From the NCBI GenBank assembly GCA_036559125.1, contig DATBTT010000023.1, positions 1 to 52,346 on the forward strand: DNA of 52,346 nt. The letters are read 5' to 3'. The position numbers were made by a program, and so were the translations under genes. Source of the stretch: JALYTZ01 sp036559125. GTDB lineage: Bacteria; Vulcanimicrobiota; Vulcanimicrobiia; Vulcanimicrobiales; Vulcanimicrobiaceae. Below, piece by piece: positions 49,669 to 52,346 of the stretch (position 1 is its first letter; each line of letters opens with the position of its first letter). The notes below the pieces were generated by a model. The model was not told the DNA's origin. It saw only the letters and a list, made by a program, of their open reading frames with translations, and ran no database searches.

Positions 49669-50583
49669 CTAGGACTGGGCCTCGAAAAGGGCGTCTACAA
49701 ATTCTGAAGGTTTGAACGGCCGCAGGGCGTCGGCCGATTCTCCCAGACCGATATACTTAATGGGAATCTCGAGCACGTCGACGATTGCGACAAGCACGCC
49801 GCCTTTGGCGGTGGAGTCGAGCTTGGTAACCACGACGCCCGTTAGTGCGGTGGTTTCGTTGAACAGCCGGGCTTGCGAAATCGCATTCTGACCGGTCGTG
49901 CCGTCGACCACTAAGAGCGTTTCGGCGGGCGGGGCGCCGGTCTCGCGCTCGATGATGCGGCTCATCTTCTTCAGTTCTTCCATCAAATTCGTCTTGGTCT
50001 GCAAGCGCCCGGCCGTATCGACCACGATCACGTCGGCGCCGCGCGCTTTACCCGCCTGCATGCCGTCGAAGACCACCGACGCCGGATCGGCGCCTTCTTT
50101 ACCACGAACGAAGTCCGCGCCGCTGCGCTCGGCCCATATTGCGAGCTGTTCGGCCGCCGCGGCGCGGAATGTGTCGGCGGCCACGAGCATCACGCGCTTT
50201 CCGTCCTTGCGAAACCGCGTTGCGAGTTTCCCGATGGTGGTCGTTTTCCCGCTGCCGTTCACGCCGACCACGAGTAGCACCGCGGGCCGCTTTGCTAGGT
50301 CGAGCTCCGCACCGGGAAGCGTCAAGAAACGTTCGACATCCTTACGAAAACGCGCAACGACTTGGTCGCTCGTGCGCCAGGCCTCTTGCTTGGCGACCGT
50401 TTTGAGACCGCCCAAGATCTTCTCGGTAGTCGGGACGCCGAAATCCGCGAGAAGCAGCAGCTCTTCGAGTTCGTCCCACAACTCGGGGGTGATCGGTTTC
50501 TTGGCGCGTCCGAGCGACTCGACCGCCGCAAGCGTTTCGCGCGCGCGACCGAAAGTCGCCTTGAGTTTCGTAAGCCAGCTCAC
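49669..50583 (-). CDS. ftsY: Signal recognition particle receptor FtsY
   Basis: 304 residues, the NG core without a long acidic A domain. The N domain (E-E-L-L-L-L-A-D-F-G-V-P-T-T) is followed by the GTPase domain with V-N-G-S-G-K-T-T-T (G1), D-T-F-R-A-A-A-A-E-Q-L, D-T-A-G-R-L-Q, T-K-L-D-S-T-A-K-G-G and G-L-G-E. It docks ribosome-SRP complexes at the membrane. GTG 50583 is the probable start, with no clear ribosome site. FlhF was considered, but the D-F-G-V N-domain and overall length fit FtsY. Confidence 0.95.
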   Translation of the reverse strand: MSWLTKLKATFGRARETLAAVESLGRAKKPITPELWDELEELLLLADFGVPTTEKILGGLKTVAKQEAWRTSDQVVARFRKDVERFLTLPGAELDLAKRPAVLLVVGVNGSGKTTTIGKLATRFRKDGKRVMLVAADTFRAAAAEQLAIWAERSGADFVRGKEGADPASVVFDGMQAGKARGADVIVVDTAGRLQTKTNLMEELKKMSRIIERETGAPPAETLLVVDGTTGQNAISQARLFNETTALTGVVVTKLDSTAKGGVLVAIVDVLEIPIKYIGLGESADALRPFKPSEFVDALFEAQS

Positions 50584-50608
50584 GGCGTCAGTAGGTTCGG
50601 AATGCCCC

Positions 50609-50926
50609 CTAGAGGCCCTTGTCGCGTTGGCCGGTTTGCGCGTCGACGCGAAAGACGTAGGCCAGCACTTCAGCAACGACGGCATACAATTCGCGCGGAA
50701 CGTGATCGCTCAAGTCCAGGCGCGCGAGCGCCTCGACGAGGTCTGCATCCTCGTGCAGCGGGATGTTGTGTTCTTTTGCGACGCGCAACATTTCTTCGGC
50801 GATCAAGCCGCGGCCCGTGGCGACGATTTCCGGCGGATCGCTTCCGAGCGGATCGTATTTTAGCGCTGCGGCCGCCGGACGCGGACCCACTTTTTTTCGA
50901 AAGTCGTAGAAGCTTCGATCGCTCAC
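50609..50926 (-). CDS. FlhB C-terminal-like protein (YlqH/FlhX type)
   Basis: 105 residues resembling only the cytoplasmic tail of FlhB: A-A-A-L-K-Y-D-P-L-G-S-D-P-P-E-I-V-A-T-G-R-G-L-I-A-E, then I-P-L-H-E-D-A-D-L-V-E-A-L. The N-P-T-H cleavage site is absent, as usual in these stand-alone forms. Family members can substitute for the FlhB tail. It overlaps the FliK-like gene upstream as GTGA, the same pairing seen in Bacillus (ylqG-ylqH). Confidence 0.88.
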   Translation of the reverse strand: MSDRSFYDFRKKVGPRPAAAALKYDPLGSDPPEIVATGRGLIAEEMLRVAKEHNIPLHEDADLVEALARLDLSDHVPRELYAVVAEVLAYVFRVDAQTGQRDKGL

Positions 50927-52346
50927 GCTTGTACGTCCAAACGGCTGGTTGCGGGCTCCGCGATCGCCGGCCGAGTCGCGGATGCAGGCGCATTCGAGGG
51001 CGTCTTCGCCGCAACTTCTGCGTGCATCGAAGAAACGCGATAGCGCAAATGCTCGAGCCGCGCTCGAAGAGTGGACAACGACGACGCAAAACGGTCGGCT
51101 GCGGGTTGCCGTTCCGTTTTGACGTTGAGTTTGACTTGGCGCCCTACCGTCTCCACGTCGATCGCAACCGTGCCGAGCGTCGCAGTATCCAGCACGAAGG
51201 CTACGTGGAAATTATCTGCGTCGAGGCGCTCTCTGCGGCCGGGCGCATCGCGATCTATGCGCAACTGCGCCGGCTGTCCGTTCGGATACGAAAACAGCGG
51301 TAAGGCGAGCGTGATTACGTTCGGCGTCTGCGCGTTGGCGGCAAGCGCGGTGAGTTGCACGCCCGTCAACGCGGTCAGCGCGTCCGTCAGCGCGAGAGCA
51401 AATGCCGGTGGTGATTGCGCGGGCGGCCGGCCGATCAGTGAAAGCACGAGCGTTTTGAGATCGTGATCCAATGCCACCGCGCGCTCGGCAGCCTTCGCCT
51501 GCGCCACAACCGGAAGTGGCGCCGCCGAGTGCACGTTGTCCGAAGTTTCGTGCGGGCGAGACTGCAGCGCGCCGTCGGCATGGGCGGTGAGCAGCGCCGC
51601 GAGCTTTGGTTCCGCGCCTTCGACGACGTTGCTCGCATACGCGGAAATCTGCTGGCTAAAGGTTGACGGGCGCGTAGGATCCAGGCGCGATACGAATGGC
51701 AGCAGCGTGCGTAGCGTGCCGATGCGCGGATCCGTCGTGATTCGCGGCAACAATGCATCGAGTCGCGCGAGCACTTTGGGCAACGTCGCGACTGCACTCG
51801 ATGCCATCCGGGCCGCAGCCACGGTCAGCGCCGTTTTCGGGACTTGCAGCGACGCCAGCAGCGCTTCCGGCGTTTTCTGCGATTGCGAAGCTTGCGGAGT
51901 GTGCGAAGTTTGGGGAGTCTGCGCCGTTCGCGGCGCAAGTCGCAGTGGTATTGCCGTCGCGACCGGCGCGCGGACTAGCACCTGCGGAACGGAAACGGTC
52001 CTCGGTGCCGCCGCAGCCATTTCGGCGCCCGCGGCCCGCACCGCGACGATGCGCGCTTCGACGTCGGCGACCGGCGCGGCGGTTGCCGCTGCGGCCGGGG
52101 GTGCGGTTGCGGCCGGCGTCGGAATTGGGGCTGGAGTTACGAAACGTACCGAGGCTGCGACGAAAACTTCGCGCGGAGGCGACATTAAAGCCGGCCGCGC
52201 AGGCGCGATGGTCGTGAGCGTCGCCGTCGGCGCGTTTTGCGGGGGGATCTCGATCGTCACCGTTTGCACCGGATTGCGCGGATCGAGCAGACCCACGTTG
52301 CGGACCAGAATCTGGTTCCCCGCAAACGCAGTCACTTGCAGCAGCA
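50923..52346 (-). CDS. FliK-like (YlqG-type) protein, partial at right edge
   Basis: At least 473 residues; the frame stays open to the window edge (L-L-Q-V-T-A-F-A-G-N-Q-I-L-V-R), so the true start is probably outside. The long Ala/Pro/Thr-rich body is followed by a hook-length-control type C-terminus (D-T-A-T-L-G-T-V-A-I-D-V-E-T-V-G-R-Q-V-K-L-N-V). It is coupled to the FlhB-C-like gene. This is a second FliK-like protein in addition to the one near 31 kb. Confidence 0.75.
   Translation of the reverse strand, partial: LLQVTAFAGNQILVRNVGLLDPRNPVQTVTIEIPPQNAPTATLTTIAPARPALMSPPREVFVAASVRFVTPAPIPTPAATAPPAAAATAAPVADVEARIVAVRAAGAEMAAAAPRTVSVPQVLVRAPVATAIPLRLAPRTAQTPQTSHTPQASQSQKTPEALLASLQVPKTALTVAAARMASSAVATLPKVLARLDALLPRITTDPRIGTLRTLLPFVSRLDPTRPSTFSQQISAYASNVVEGAEPKLAALLTAHADGALQSRPHETSDNVHSAAPLPVVAQAKAAERAVALDHDLKTLVLSLIGRPPAQSPPAFALALTDALTALTGVQLTALAANAQTPNVITLALPLFSYPNGQPAQLRIDRDAPGRRERLDADNFHVAFVLDTATLGTVAIDVETVGRQVKLNVKTERQPAADRFASSLSTLRARLEHLRYRVSSMHAEVAAKTPSNAPASATRPAIAEPATSRLDVQA

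Noticed and set aside
49669..50583. FlhF (flagellar GTPase), given the flagellar context
   Set aside because: N-domain and motif set fit FtsY, and the protein is not part of the main flagellar run.
1..52346. tRNA, rRNA or insertion-sequence genes
   Set aside because: No cloverleaf, rRNA-like segment or transposase was seen on either strand; a tRNA or Infernal scan would be the decisive check.

Overview
The window looks like the chromosome of an uncultivated, high-GC, motile, two-membrane bacterium. A signal-peptide protein with an outer-membrane-barrel type C-terminus (DUF5916 family) argues for an outer membrane. Several other traits are of the Gram-positive style: fliF-G-H-I-J-motE/ylxF order, CheC, a FliY-like FliN, a FlbD, a stand-alone FlhB-C-like protein, and a CGAAC-N4-GTTCG SOS box at recA. 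This mixture, plus very abundant intergenic 'TTCGACAGGCTCAGGRTGAC' repeats, suggests a deep-branching phylum such as Eremiobacterota/Vulcanimicrobiota or a neighbour. That placement is inference; no marker search could be run.

Layout. 1-4.9 kb (+ strand): a hydantoinase/oxoprolinase pair, hyuA and hyuB, with a CHAD-domain gene between them that is split into two overlapping half-genes. 4.9-11.3 kb (- strand): an exported unknown protein, a DUF5916 barrel protein, a secreted pentapeptide-repeat protein, and a BlaI/BlaR1-type regulator pair in which the BlaR1 sensor domain is replaced by a pentapeptide-repeat domain. The pair has a near-consensus promoter framed by two identical operators. 11.3-12.6 kb: fatty-acid desaturase and a zinc-ribbon protein. 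12.9-16.5 kb: cheY-cheC-cheA-cheW, with a strongly structured intergenic element between cheC and cheA. 16.6-32 kb: PilZ protein, flhA, flhB, a seven-bladed propeller lipoprotein on the other strand, fliR-Q-P-O-N-M, motB-motA, flbD, flgE, a FlgE-operon protein, flgD and fliK. 32-35 kb: trpE-trpG-aroF, placed inside the flagellar gene order. 35-41 kb: motE/ylxF, fliJ-I-H-G-F. 41-46.5 kb: purA, a GH125 mannosidase, hpt, a nuclease-fold protein, and a two-component system. 46.6-48.4 kb: recX-recA. 48.4-52.3 kb: an EXORDIUM-like lipoprotein, ftsY, an FlhB-C-like protein and the end of a second FliK-like gene.

Working together, the flagellar genes supply the MS ring and switch (FliF, FliG, FliM, FliN), the stator (MotA/B), the export gate and ATPase (FlhA, FlhB, FliO-R, FliH-J), the hook (FlgD, FlgE, FliK) and chemotaxis signalling (CheA, W, Y, C). 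Four sigma-28-like promoter matches precede motA, fliF, cheY and fliK.

The strongest previously undescribed signals are these. First, an apparent ribosome-mediated attenuator upstream of aroF: a 20-codon leader peptide with an F-S-F-W-W-Y run, followed by an intrinsic terminator, in front of a DAHP synthase that lacks its N-terminal allosteric domain. Second, the BlaR1-pentapeptide sensor fusion next to a secreted homologue of its sensor. Third, the cheC-cheA structured element. Fourth, the split CHAD gene. Fifth, dispersed repeats that supply the stop codons of three genes (desaturase, fliR, recX).
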